From assembly GCF_002812705.1 (NCBI RefSeq), contig NZ_CP025030.1, positions 6,076,001-6,140,000 on the forward strand: a stretch of DNA of 64,000 nt. Reading direction: 5' to 3'. Under the pieces are notes generated by a model. That model had not been told where the DNA came from, made no database searches, and was given only the letters and a program-made list of their open reading frames with translations. This DNA is from Achromobacter spanius (GTDB lineage Bacteria; Pseudomonadota; Gammaproteobacteria; Burkholderiales; Burkholderiaceae_B). Positions 8,682-16,789 of the stretch are shown here, piece by piece. The position numbers and the translations under genes were made by a program. Numbering within the stretch: the stretch's first letter is position 1; the number at the start of each line of letters is the position of its first letter.

Positions 8682-9014
8682 ATGGAATTCCGCAAGCTGA
8701 TCGCCGCCGCCGCACTGGGAACTGGCGCTGTCTTCACTTCCATGGCTTTTGCGGCGGATGATGGCAAGCCCAAGCAATCCGTGGGCGAGTACGCCTCCGA
8801 CGCCACCATCACCACCAAGATCAAGGCCGCCTATGTTGCCGACAAGCAATTGAGCGCGCTGGACATCGCCGTGGAAACCAACAACGGCGTCGCGACGCTG
8901 ACCGGTACGGTAGCCACGGCGGCTGAAGCCGATCACGCCGCAACGGTCACCCGTGGCATCGAAGGCGTGAAGCAGGTGAAGAACAACATCAAGGTCGACG
9001 CGACCAAGAAGTAA
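8682..9014 (+). CDS. Periplasmic BON-domain protein
   Basis: This 110-residue protein has a signal peptide (basic start, hydrophobic core, AFA-A cleavage near residue 24) and one BON domain (~35-105) with the typical NNGVATLTGTV and GIEGVKQVKNNI segments. BON domains are thought to bind membranes or phospholipids, and single-BON proteins such as OsmY and its relatives are stress-induced periplasmic proteins. The start follows AAGGAGCACGACT. It closes the stress group and is followed by a strong terminator. Confidence 0.9.
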   Translation: MEFRKLIAAAALGTGAVFTSMAFAADDGKPKQSVGEYASDATITTKIKAAYVADKQLSALDIAVETNNGVATLTGTVATAAEADHAATVTRGIEGVKQVKNNIKVDATKK

Positions 9015-9066
9015 ACCAGAGCACGTAGCAGGACGGCCCCGTTCCATACCGAGGCCTAGAGAGAGC

Positions 9067-9099
9067 ACGGCGCCTGTGGCTGACACAGGCGCCGTTTTT
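9067..9099 (+). terminator. Rho-independent terminator after the BON gene
   Basis: A 12-bp stem (9067-9078 with 9084-9095) closes a 5-base loop and runs into TTTTT. It ends the stress group and faces the end of the phzF-like gene. Confidence 0.88.
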
Positions 9100-9128
9100 C
9101 ATGGGCGGCGTTCAAGGGCCGCGTGCCG

Positions 9129-10001
9129 TCAGATACTGATGGTGCCCCGGCCGATTTCCAATGCCCGGCCACCCACCTGGATGCGGCCGTCGGCCAGCAC
9201 GTCCAGCAGCAGGCGGCATGGCCTGCCCATCTGGTCGCCCTGCTCAACCAGGATGCTGACGGGCAAGGAGCGTTGTTGGTGGATCAGCCAACCGCCCAGG
9301 TTGGCGCAGGCCGAACCCGTGCCCGCATCTTCATCAACGCCGCCGCCCGCCTTCGCGAAGAAATAGCGCGCCACCACCACCTGGCGAGCGTCGCGCACAT
9401 TGCCTTCATCAAACGCAAACACGTACAGCGTCTTGCGGCCCAGGCTGCTGGCTTGCCAGCGACTGAGCTTGGATGCGTCCGGCGCCGCCCGGCGCACCGC
9501 GTCCACGCTGGCCAGGGGCACCAGCAATTGGTCCGCGCCGGTATCCACCCAGATCGGGTCGGCGGCAAGGTCATCCGCGCTCAGGCCGACCAACGCCGCG
9601 ATCTCGGCGCGGCCCAGTTCGGGCGTCGCCGTCTGTACGCCACCGGGGCATGGCGCGGTGAATGTCCAGGCATCGCCTTGTGCTTGCACCGGCACGATGC
9701 CCGCGGCAAATTCCAGCGTCAATGCATCGCCCGTTTGCCGAAGCTCGCGCACCACTTGTGAAGTACCGATCGTGGGATGGCCCGCGAACTTCATTTCGTA
9801 GCCGGGGGTGAAGATGCGCACGCGCGCATCGGCCTTATCCGACGGCAGGATGAAGGTGGTTTCGGAAAGATTGAACTGCGCCGCCAGGTTCAGCATCGTG
9901 GCGTCGTCCATGCCGCGCGCGTCTTCAAACACGCAAAGCTGGTTGCCGCTGAAGGTGGTTGATGCAAAGACGTTAAGCAGGCGAAAGGCGTAGGAAGTCA
10001 T
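9129..10001 (-). CDS. PhzF family isomerase/epimerase-like protein
   Basis: This 290-residue PhzF family protein opens with the family pattern MTSYAFRLLNVFAS and FSGNQLCVF, and has the conserved catalytic Glu in LSETTF (E47). A Gly-rich GTGSACANLGGWL segment lies in the second half. Family members are isomerases or epimerases related to diaminopimelate epimerase; the specific substrate cannot be read from sequence. The start was set at the ATG that gives the usual family N-terminus. In-frame ATG and TTG codons at 10019 and 10022 would add 6-7 residues, but none has a strong ribosome-binding site. It is a lone gene downstream of the ftr operon and probably unrelated to it. Confidence 0.88.
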   Translation of the reverse strand: MTSYAFRLLNVFASTTFSGNQLCVFEDARGMDDATMLNLAAQFNLSETTFILPSDKADARVRIFTPGYEMKFAGHPTIGTSQVVRELRQTGDALTLEFAAGIVPVQAQGDAWTFTAPCPGGVQTATPELGRAEIAALVGLSADDLAADPIWVDTGADQLLVPLASVDAVRRAAPDASKLSRWQASSLGRKTLYVFAFDEGNVRDARQVVVARYFFAKAGGGVDEDAGTGSACANLGGWLIHQQRSLPVSILVEQGDQMGRPCRLLLDVLADGRIQVGGRALEIGRGTISI

Positions 10002-10089
10002 GGACTGGCGTGTAGGCATCAAGGCGCCGGCGGACCGGCAAGGCGTTCCACTTTATCGCAGTGGCCCGCCGCCAGCCATCAAGCAGTAC

Positions 10090-11487
10090 TTACCAGATCG
10101 CAAAGAAAAACACCCATGCCAGGCAGAACGGCGCCAGGCCCGCCGCCAGCACGATCCACGCGGCCAGCTTGCGCACGCCACTTGCCGCGCGCGGCTTGAG
10201 CAGGCGGGCGAACAGGCGCAGGGTCCACAGCACGGCCAGCGTCAGCAGCGTGAAGCGCACCGGCCCTGCCCACGCGGCTTGCACCCCTTCGTGCTTGAGC
10301 AGGTTGACCGTGGTGGCGGACAGGCCCAGGAACACGCCGATGCCCGCCGACGGAATCAGCGCCTGCGCCAGCTTGTGCACGCCCGGACGAATCCAGCGCC
10401 AGGCGGGCGCATCGGCCACGGCCGCCGCGGGCGCCAACCGGTCCCCGATCCACAACGACAGGAAGCTTGCGCCGCCCACGATGACGGTGGCGCCCACGAC
10501 AAACATCAGGATGCCCGCGCCGTCCAGCCACGAGAAGCTGTCGTTCACGTCGGGGTAGTGCGTCAAGATGAACCAGGGCGCGTTGTCCATCAACGGCCAC
10601 ATGATGTCGCGCTCGACCAGCCAGGTGGCGGCCCATTGCTTGGCGGTCACGTACCAGGGGCTGGCGCTCCAGAGAAAAGCGCCGATCGCGATGCCCATCA
10701 AGCCAAAGCACAGCAACACGGTCTGCCAGGCATCGCCGTCGGCGACGTGCACGATTTCTTCTTCGGGCGAACGCGGCGTCAGTTCAATGGCGCCACGGTA
10801 GCCGCTGCAACGCCCGCACATATGGCAGTCGCCCGCGCCCTTCATATGGCGCAGGGGCACCAGCGGCGCACAGTTGATGGGTTCGATCCGGATGACCGGA
10901 TGGCGCCACTTTTCTTCGTCGACCTTGAAATGCCAGGGCGCCAGCTTGGCCAGCAAATTGAACACGCCGTTGACCGGGCACAGGTACTTGCACCACACGC
11001 GCTTGCTGCGGCCATAGCGCCACCCGACGATCATCGCCGCCACGGTGGACCCGCCCAGCACAACCAGAACCGCCAGCGGGTATTGATAAACGCTGACGAG
11101 TTGGCCGTAGATTGTCGTCAGCGCGAAGGCCACGAAAGGCCAGCCGCCCCAGCGCATCCATTTCGGAATGGCGCGGCCCTGCCCGCGTTCACTGGCCCAC
11201 TCGGTCAGCATGCCCTCGGGGCACAGCCAGCCACACCAGGCGCGGCCCAGGATCGGCATCGATATCAACACGAACGGCCACCACACGCCCCAGAACGCGA
11301 ACTGCGCGACGACGGTCAGGTTGTTGAACACCGATGCCGCGTTGTCGGGCAAGGGCATGATCGCGGGCACGATCAACAGGAACGCGTACAGCGCAACAAT
11401 GCCCCACTGCAGCTTGCGCAACAGCGGGGCATGGTCACGAAGAAAATCGGCGATCCGGGAGGTCGCCCTCCCGAGTACAGCAGCCAT
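10090..11487 (-). CDS. ftrD: FtrD, polyferredoxin membrane protein of ferrous iron uptake
   Basis: This 465-residue membrane protein has cysteine motifs CGWLCP (85-90), CKYLCP (166-171) and CHMCGRC (221-227), a NapH/NosR-like polyferredoxin pattern with several helices. In the Bordetella FtrABCD system the corresponding protein is proposed to pass electrons across the membrane during high-affinity ferrous iron uptake. The start is the ATG of MAAVLGRATS, with an AAGG site 8 bases upstream; a TTG two codons earlier is also in frame. It is the last gene of the ftrABCD operon, starting 41 bases after ftrC. Confidence 0.88.
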   Translation of the reverse strand: MAAVLGRATSRIADFLRDHAPLLRKLQWGIVALYAFLLIVPAIMPLPDNAASVFNNLTVVAQFAFWGVWWPFVLISMPILGRAWCGWLCPEGMLTEWASERGQGRAIPKWMRWGGWPFVAFALTTIYGQLVSVYQYPLAVLVVLGGSTVAAMIVGWRYGRSKRVWCKYLCPVNGVFNLLAKLAPWHFKVDEEKWRHPVIRIEPINCAPLVPLRHMKGAGDCHMCGRCSGYRGAIELTPRSPEEEIVHVADGDAWQTVLLCFGLMGIAIGAFLWSASPWYVTAKQWAATWLVERDIMWPLMDNAPWFILTHYPDVNDSFSWLDGAGILMFVVGATVIVGGASFLSLWIGDRLAPAAAVADAPAWRWIRPGVHKLAQALIPSAGIGVFLGLSATTVNLLKHEGVQAAWAGPVRFTLLTLAVLWTLRLFARLLKPRAASGVRKLAAWIVLAAGLAPFCLAWVFFFAIW

Positions 11488-11528
11488 GGTCAAACCTTCA
11501 CAGTGTTCAGTCCGGCATCACGTCGGAA

Positions 11529-12392
11529 TCAGGATGCATTGCGGGACGGGGCCGGAGCCGGAGCCGGAACCCGGGCGGGTTTGTCGCCCACCCAGCGCAG
11601 CAGCGCCCAGACCACGACCCAGTAAGCCACCCACAGCAAGACCGAGGTCAGGGCCGGGAAGGCGCGGTAGCCCGCGAAATCCGCCAGCACCTTGCCCACG
11701 CCGCTGCTGTCATCCAACAACCACGAGCTGTCCCACACGGGGTCGATGATCGTCGGCAGCACGTCCAGCGAAATCAGGTGGTCCAGGCCGCCAACCAGCA
11801 GCGAACCGGCCAGCAGCAGCAACAGGATTTCGGTCACGCGGAAGAAGCGGCGCCACGTAATCAGCTTGCCGCCCAGTTGCAGCAGCCAGAACGTCAGCAA
11901 GGCCACCGCAAAGCCGGCAACACCGGCCAGGGCCAGCATGAGCATGTCGCTGCCGCCTTCGCCCGCCGACACGGTGCCATACAGGAACACCACCGTCTCG
12001 CTGCCTTCGCGCGCCACGGCAATGGCCACCAGCACGAACAGGCCCCACCAGTTGTCGTTGGCGACCGAACTGCGCGCGCCGCTTTCCAGTTCGCTTTTCA
12101 AGGTGCGGCCGTGCTTCTTCATCCACACGACCATCTGCACAACCAGCGCGCACGCCGCCAGCGACATGATGGCCTGGAACCATTCCTGGCCTTCGTCGCT
12201 GAGCCAGGACGACACGCCCAGCAACACCAACGCCAAGGCCACGGCCAACGCCAGGCCTGCCGCAACGCCGCCCCACAGGTAGTTCAGCCCGCGCTTGCCC
12301 TCGGGCGTGGCGCGCAGCCAGGTATACAAGATACCCACCACCAGCAACGCTTCGACGCTTTCACGCCAGACAATAAATAGAACCTGTTCCAT
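11529..12392 (-). CDS. ftrC: FtrC, FTR1 family iron permease
   Basis: This 287-residue polytopic membrane protein carries the two REXXE iron-binding motifs of the FTR1/EfeU family: RESVE (10-14) and REGSE (128-132), each in a hydrophobic helix. It is the inner-membrane permease of the FtrABCD system. FTR1 permeases take iron after an oxidation step, which fits the cupredoxin-like ftrB gene just upstream (13-base gap). The C-terminal tail is short and Pro-Ala rich. Confidence 0.93.
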   Translation of the reverse strand: MEQVLFIVWRESVEALLVVGILYTWLRATPEGKRGLNYLWGGVAAGLALAVALALVLLGVSSWLSDEGQEWFQAIMSLAACALVVQMVVWMKKHGRTLKSELESGARSSVANDNWWGLFVLVAIAVAREGSETVVFLYGTVSAGEGGSDMLMLALAGVAGFAVALLTFWLLQLGGKLITWRRFFRVTEILLLLLAGSLLVGGLDHLISLDVLPTIIDPVWDSSWLLDDSSGVGKVLADFAGYRAFPALTSVLLWVAYWVVVWALLRWVGDKPARVPAPAPAPSRNAS

Positions 12393-12405
12393 GTGTAGCT
12401 ACCGC

Positions 12406-12765
12406 TTATTCCTTGGGCTTGACGACCAGGGTGCCTTTCACGCTTTGGTGAAAGTCATCAAAGAAGGGATATTCGCCGGGGCGGGAAATGGTGATGACCA
12501 CAAAGGACTTCACCCCCGGGCCCAACACTTTTTCCTTGCGCAACGGAATGCTCTCGAATTCCACCGGCTCGTTGCTTTCGTTGATGAGTTCAATCTTGAA
12601 ACGGCCGGCGGGCACTTCCAGGGTTGCCGGCTCGAACGTGCCGTTCGGCTTGAACCTGAGCGTGAACGTCGGCAGTTCGGCCGCCTGCGCGGGCGCGATG
12701 CCGGCCAGGGCGGCCAGGCCGATCAGTGCGGCGGCAATCAGGCGATGCAGGCGGCGCACGATCAA
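12406..12765 (-). CDS. ftrB: FtrB, cupredoxin-like periplasmic protein
   Basis: This 119-residue protein has a signal peptide ending AQA near residue 28 and a cupredoxin-like beta domain (residues ~30-119) with ETINES-type strands and a GEYPFFDDFHQ segment. In the Ftr system it is proposed to oxidise or hand over iron to the FtrC permease. The start codon overlaps the ftrA stop (ATGA), which indicates translational coupling. A classical His-Cys-His-Met type-1 copper set is not obvious here, so copper binding would have to use other ligands. Confidence 0.87.
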   Translation of the reverse strand: MIVRRLHRLIAAALIGLAALAGIAPAQAAELPTFTLRFKPNGTFEPATLEVPAGRFKIELINESNEPVEFESIPLRKEKVLGPGVKSFVVITISRPGEYPFFDDFHQSVKGTLVVKPKE

Positions 12766-13298
12766 TATCCGCCCTTCTTGCCGGTGCCGGCGTAGACGAA
12801 TTCGTAGTCCAGTTCAAAGGGCTCGAACCACGGACCCACGCCGGTTTCCTTGTCGACGTGGCGGCCGAAGTGGGCCATCTTGTTTTCGGACGGCGGCAGG
12901 ATCGTGTACTTCAGCTTGTACTTGCCCGGGCCTTCCAGCTTGACGTTGTCGCCGTAGTGCGGGCCGTCGTTGGCCACCATGGGCATGAAGGTGCCCTTCT
13001 GCACGTTCTGGCTGCCGACCTTCTGAATTTCAAAGTTCACGACCAGATACGGCACCCACTCGCCTTCGGGAAAGCCGGTCTTGTTGCCGGCGGTGGCGTG
13101 GATATCGGCCTCAAGGTGGACATCCGAATCCTTGGCGGGACGCATCATCCCGGGCGGATCCATTTCGATCGGCTGCAAGTACACCGCGCCGATTTCCATG
13201 CCACCCTTTTCTGCCGGCTTGCCGATGGGGTATTCAGCCGCATTCGCGGCCGATACGCTCAGGGCGACGATGGCCAGCGCCAAGGCTTTCTTGATCAT
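12762..13298 (-). CDS. ftrA: FtrA, P19-type periplasmic iron-binding protein
   Basis: This 178-residue protein has a signal peptide (cleavage near ANA-AEYP) and the P19/Tpd domain, including the EIGAVYLQPIEMDPPGMM metal-site segment with its conserved Glu and Met and several later His residues. P19-type proteins bind copper and iron in the periplasm and work with FTR1 permeases. Two ATGs compete: the one at 13298 has AAGGA 8 bases upstream and is preferred, while 13304 would add two residues. It is the first gene of ftrABCD. Confidence 0.92.
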   Translation of the reverse strand: MIKKALALAIVALSVSAANAAEYPIGKPAEKGGMEIGAVYLQPIEMDPPGMMRPAKDSDVHLEADIHATAGNKTGFPEGEWVPYLVVNFEIQKVGSQNVQKGTFMPMVANDGPHYGDNVKLEGPGKYKLKYTILPPSENKMAHFGRHVDKETGVGPWFEPFELDYEFVYAGTGKKGGY

Positions 13299-13328
13299 GT
13301 GCATAATCCTTGAGACACAAATGAATGG

Positions 13329-13397
13329 CGGTTCAAAAACATAAACAAGAACCGTTTGCATTAATGTAACGAAAAAAACTGACATCACCCTGAACCG
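13329..13397 (-). promoter_or_regulatory. ftrA upstream region with GGTTC/GAACC repeats
   Basis: The AT-rich leader of ftrA contains CGGTTC (13329-13334) and GAACCG (13349-13354), an inverted repeat with a 14-base spacer. A third GAACCG lies at 13392-13397. I saw no good Fur box here, although Ftr systems are known to respond to iron and acidic pH. The repeat could be a binding site for a dedicated regulator (inference). Confidence 0.35.
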
Positions 13398-13451
13398 AAA
13401 GGCCCTGGATGCGTCAGTTCATTGCGTTTGCTCAAGGCGCCGCACGGCCAC

Positions 13452-13484
13452 AAAAAAGCCGGCAAGGCGAGTGCCAAACCGGCT
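13452..13484 (-). terminator. Terminator after phaR
   Basis: Read on the minus strand, AGCCGG pairs with CCGGCT (13457-13462 with 13479-13484) and is followed by a run of six T. It lies about 45 bases after the phaR stop. Confidence 0.65.
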
Positions 13485-13529
13485 GCTGGCGGGCAAAAGG
13501 CGGCGTTGCGCGCCCTCGCCTCCGGGTGC

Positions 13530-14096
13530 TTACTTGCGGCCCTGGCCCGGCGTGCTGCCGGGCGTGAACGGGAACGTCGAGAACATCGCGCGCGTCTGGT
13601 CCTGCATCTGGTCTTGCATCTGCACGAACAGGTTTTTGCTCTGGTCGATGTAGTTGTTCATCATGTTTTGCAGCATGGGCGTTTGCACGTTCATGAACTG
13701 CGTCCAGGCTTCCGGTCCGAACTGGCTGCCGTACAGGCCCTTGGACTGTTCCGCCATGCGCGTCTGGATTTCCATGAAGGCCTGGATGTTCTTCTCAAGG
13801 TAAGAACCCATGATGCCCTGCATGGCATGTCCGTAGAAACGGATGATCTGCGACAGCATGTTCGACGAGAACATGGGCATGCCGCCACTTTCTTCTTCCA
13901 GGATGATCTGCAACAGGATGCTGCGCGTCAGGTCTTCACCGCTCTTGGCGTCGATCACCTGGAACTCTTCGTTGGCCAGGACCAGTTGCTTGACATCTGC
14001 CAGAGTGATGTAGGTGCTGGTCCGGGTGTCGTATAGGCGACGGTTGGGGTATTTTTTAATCAGGCGCAGGCTGGCGCCGGTTTGTGCTTGCGTCAT
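13530..14096 (-). CDS. phaR: PhaR, PHA synthesis repressor
   Basis: This 188-residue PhaR-type repressor has the N-terminal DNA/PHA-binding domain pattern LIKKYPNRRLYDT...YITLADV (residues ~12-34), followed by the PHB-accumulation regulatory part. The C-terminal half is Gln- and Met-rich (MQDQMQDQTRAMF). PhaR represses phasin genes and its own gene and is released by binding nascent polymer. It lies 119 bases downstream of phaB in the same direction, with two hairpins between, so its expression may be partly uncoupled from phaCB. Confidence 0.93.
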   Translation of the reverse strand: MTQAQTGASLRLIKKYPNRRLYDTRTSTYITLADVKQLVLANEEFQVIDAKSGEDLTRSILLQIILEEESGGMPMFSSNMLSQIIRFYGHAMQGIMGSYLEKNIQAFMEIQTRMAEQSKGLYGSQFGPEAWTQFMNVQTPMLQNMMNNYIDQSKNLFVQMQDQMQDQTRAMFSTFPFTPGSTPGQGRK

Positions 14097-14149
14097 GTGT
14101 GTCCCCGGATCGGGCGATCTCTAAGACTTCGAATAAGGTGGAGTGTAAT

Positions 14150-14204
14150 GCTGGAAGGCCCTCTCCCCGAGACCTTCCAGCGCTTTGGGCCGCCGGGGCG
14201 GCCC
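14150..14204 (-). terminator. Two hairpins between phaB and phaR
   Basis: One stem is GGGCCGCC/GGCGGCCC (14187-14204) and the other pairs GCTGGAAGG (14150-14158) with 14173-14181. Neither has a T-run. Together they could end phaCB transcription or reduce read-through into phaR. Confidence 0.5.
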
Positions 14205-14215
14205 GCTGACCGTCA

Positions 14216-14953
14216 TCAGCCCATGTGCAGGCCGCCGTTGAGCGAGAAGTCCGCTCCGGTGGAAAAACCGGATTCGTCCGACGCCAACCACGACGTCATC
14301 GACGCGATTTCCTCGGGCGTGCCCAGGCGGCGCACCGGGATGGTGGCCACGATCTTTTCAAGCACTTCGGGGCGGATGGCGCGGACCATGTCCGTGCCGA
14401 TGTAGCCGGGCGAAATCGTGTTGACGGTCACGCCCTTGCTGGCCACTTCCTGCGCCAACGCCATGGTGAAGCCGTGTATGCCCGCCTTCGCCGTGGAATA
14501 GTTGGTTTGGCCGAACTGGCCCTTCTGCCCGTTCACCGAGCTGATGTTGATGATGCGCCCCCACTGCCGTTCGACCATGCCCTCGATGACCTGCTTGGTC
14601 ACGTTGAACAGGCTGTTCAGGTTGGTGTCGATCACCGCGCGCCAGTCGTCGGCGCTCATTTTGCGGAACAGGCCATCGCGGGTGATGCCCGCGTTATTGA
14701 CCAGCACGTCGACACCGCCCAGTTCGGCCGTAATCTTCTCGAAGGCCTTCACCGTGGATTCCCAGTCCGATACGTTGCCCACCGATGCGTGGAACGTGTA
14801 GCCCTGCGCAGCTTGCTCATCCAGCCATTGCTGGTAATTGCGGCTGGGGCCGCAACCTGCCACGACGCGAAAGCCATCCTTGGCCAAGCGCTGGCAAATA
14901 GAGGTGCCGATACCGCCCATCCCGCCTGTTACGTAAGCCAGTTTTCCGCTCAT
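14216..14953 (-). CDS. phaB: Acetoacetyl-CoA reductase PhaB
   Basis: This 245-residue short-chain dehydrogenase has the NADPH-binding motif TGGMGGIG (9-16), NNAG (86-89), catalytic Ser in NISSVNG (~138) and the YSTAK pair (Y152, K156). The sequence is close to known PhaB proteins, which reduce acetoacetyl-CoA to (R)-3-hydroxybutyryl-CoA for polymer synthesis. A strong AGGAGGAAG site precedes the ATG. It follows phaC by 78 bases. The ketothiolase phaA that often sits between them is absent from the window. Confidence 0.94.
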   Translation of the reverse strand: MSGKLAYVTGGMGGIGTSICQRLAKDGFRVVAGCGPSRNYQQWLDEQAAQGYTFHASVGNVSDWESTVKAFEKITAELGGVDVLVNNAGITRDGLFRKMSADDWRAVIDTNLNSLFNVTKQVIEGMVERQWGRIINISSVNGQKGQFGQTNYSTAKAGIHGFTMALAQEVASKGVTVNTISPGYIGTDMVRAIRPEVLEKIVATIPVRRLGTPEEIASMTSWLASDESGFSTGADFSLNGGLHMG

Positions 14954-15031
14954 TGGACTTCCTCCTGTGTGCGACGGACGCCTCGTTGATTAACTTTCTT
15001 CTTGGTCCCGAGCAAACCGCGTATTGCGGCT

Positions 15032-16672
15032 TCAGGCTGCCCGGACCTTTACATACCTGCCAGGCGCCGGCTCGATCGGCTGGTGCTTGGCATTGCCTAA
15101 TTTTGTACGCGCCTTGACCTGCTTGCCCGCGTGCTCCGCCAGCCAGGCCGTCCAGTCCGGCCACCAACTGCCGGCCTGTTCCGTGGCTTGCGCGAACCAG
15201 GTGTTGGGATCACCCGGCATGTCATGGCCCTTCTGGCCCAGCTTGTCGGCCACCCAGTAGCTGCGGCGTTTCTTGGCGGGCGGATTCACCACGCCCGCGA
15301 TGTGGCCCGACGCCCCAAGCACGAAACGCTGGGGCCCGCGCAGCAATTGCGTGGAGGCATAGGCCGACACCCACGGCACGATGTGATCTTCACGCGAGCC
15401 GAAAATATAGGCCGGCATGGTCAGGCGGGTCAGGTCCAGCGGCATGCCGGCGGCTTGCGCGCGGCCCGGCACTTTCAGATTGTTCTCAAGATAGGTATTG
15501 CGGAAATACCAGGAAAAGAACGGGCCCGGCAGATTGGTGCTGTCGCCATTCCAGAACAGCAGATCAAACGGCGGCGGCTTCTGACCCTTCAGGTAGTTGC
15601 CGACCACGTAGTTCCAGACCAGCTCATTGGGCCGCAGGAACGAGAACGTGGTGGCCAGGTCGCGGCCAGGCATCAGCCCGCCGTTGCCAAGCTGATGATC
15701 GCGCAGCAGCGCATGGGCTTCGTCGACAAAGACGTTCAGGATGCCGGTGTCGTGGAAGTCCAGCAGCGAGGTCAGCAAGGTCAGCGAGGCCACCGGGTGT
15801 TCGCCACGCGCCTCGGCCAGCGCCAGTGCCGAGGCCAGCATCGTGCCGCCCACGCAAAAGCCCAGCGCGTTGACCTTGGGCTGCTTGGTGATGTCGCTGG
15901 CCACGCGCAGCGCTTGCAGCACGGCGTCGTCCAGGTAATCGGACCAAGTGGCGCGGTCTACGCCGTCGGCGTCGCCCGCCACCGGGTTGCGCCACGAAAT
16001 CAAGAACACCGTTTGGCCCTGGTCAACCGCATAGCGCACGAAGGAATTCTCGGGCTGCAGATCCAGGATGTAGAACTTGTTGATGTTCGGCGGCACGATC
16101 ACCAGCGGGCGCTCGTGCACCGTGGCCGTCGAGGGCGCGTACTGGATCAGTTGGAACAGCTTGTTCTCGAACACCACTTCGCCGGGCGTCACCGCCACGT
16201 TGCGGCCGATTTCGAATTGCGATTCGTCGGTTTGGGTGATGCGGCCTTTCTTGACGTCGCCCAGCAGATTGGCCAGCCCTTCGTTCAGGGCGCGGCCGGC
16301 GCTTTCCACGATAGATTGCTGGGCGTCCGGATTCAAGGCCAGGAAGTTCGACGGCGACAGCGCATCCACCCACTGCATGATGGAAAACCGAAGCCGGTTG
16401 CGCATGGGCTCGCTGACCTGCGCCGCGTCAACCATGCGCTGCATGGCACGCGCCGACAGCAGGTAGGTGTGCGCCAGCAGCAGATGCGAGTTGTTGGCGG
16501 CCCAGGCATCGCCGGCGAAGCGGCGGTCGGCCGGGGGCACGAGCGCGCCGCGCCGGGCGTCGTCACAAAGGCGCTGCCATTCGCGAGAGAATTCGGCCTG
16601 AATGTCGGCCAGGATTTCCGGTGCCACGCTCACCGGAATGGGACCTGCGGAGAGATTGGCGTTCACTTCCAC
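15032..16672 (-). CDS. phaC: Class I polyhydroxyalkanoate synthase PhaC
   Basis: This 546-residue class I PHA synthase polymerises (R)-3-hydroxyacyl-CoA. The lipase-like box GFCVGG carries the catalytic Cys273, and the rest of the triad is visible as D429 in GSREDHIVPW and H457 in GASGHIAG. The N-terminal ~100 residues match the synthase N-domain (WAANNSHLLLAHTYLLSAR). It is slightly shorter at the N-terminus than the Cupriavidus enzyme. It heads the phaC-phaB-phaR cluster. The gap upstream to pgeF (16673-16789) should hold its promoter. Confidence 0.95.
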   Translation of the reverse strand: MEVNANLSAGPIPVSVAPEILADIQAEFSREWQRLCDDARRGALVPPADRRFAGDAWAANNSHLLLAHTYLLSARAMQRMVDAAQVSEPMRNRLRFSIMQWVDALSPSNFLALNPDAQQSIVESAGRALNEGLANLLGDVKKGRITQTDESQFEIGRNVAVTPGEVVFENKLFQLIQYAPSTATVHERPLVIVPPNINKFYILDLQPENSFVRYAVDQGQTVFLISWRNPVAGDADGVDRATWSDYLDDAVLQALRVASDITKQPKVNALGFCVGGTMLASALALAEARGEHPVASLTLLTSLLDFHDTGILNVFVDEAHALLRDHQLGNGGLMPGRDLATTFSFLRPNELVWNYVVGNYLKGQKPPPFDLLFWNGDSTNLPGPFFSWYFRNTYLENNLKVPGRAQAAGMPLDLTRLTMPAYIFGSREDHIVPWVSAYASTQLLRGPQRFVLGASGHIAGVVNPPAKKRRSYWVADKLGQKGHDMPGDPNTWFAQATEQAGSWWPDWTAWLAEHAGKQVKARTKLGNAKHQPIEPAPGRYVKVRAA

Positions 16673-16789
16673 ACCTTGTTATCGACACTGCTCAATTGAT
16701 GTTGCATTCCGGGTCCATCACTGTCAATGCGGGTATACAAGGAGTTTCGCGGCAGGGGTTCAAGCCTTCCGCGACAGCCTTGCGCCAGA

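Noticed and set aside
10000..11625. A 541-codon plus-strand frame across ftrD
   Set aside because: The product is Arg-, Gln- and His-rich low-complexity sequence, and the minus strand has polyferredoxin cysteine motifs and operon overlaps.
12316..12330. A GGTATACAAG sequence near the start of ftrC
   Set aside because: It lies within the ftrC coding sequence and lacks the full palindrome.
16731..16740. GGTATACAA upstream of phaC as a further copy of the ureide operator
   Set aside because: It lacks the TGTATACA core symmetry and the AAATTG flank, and phaC has no link to ureide metabolism.
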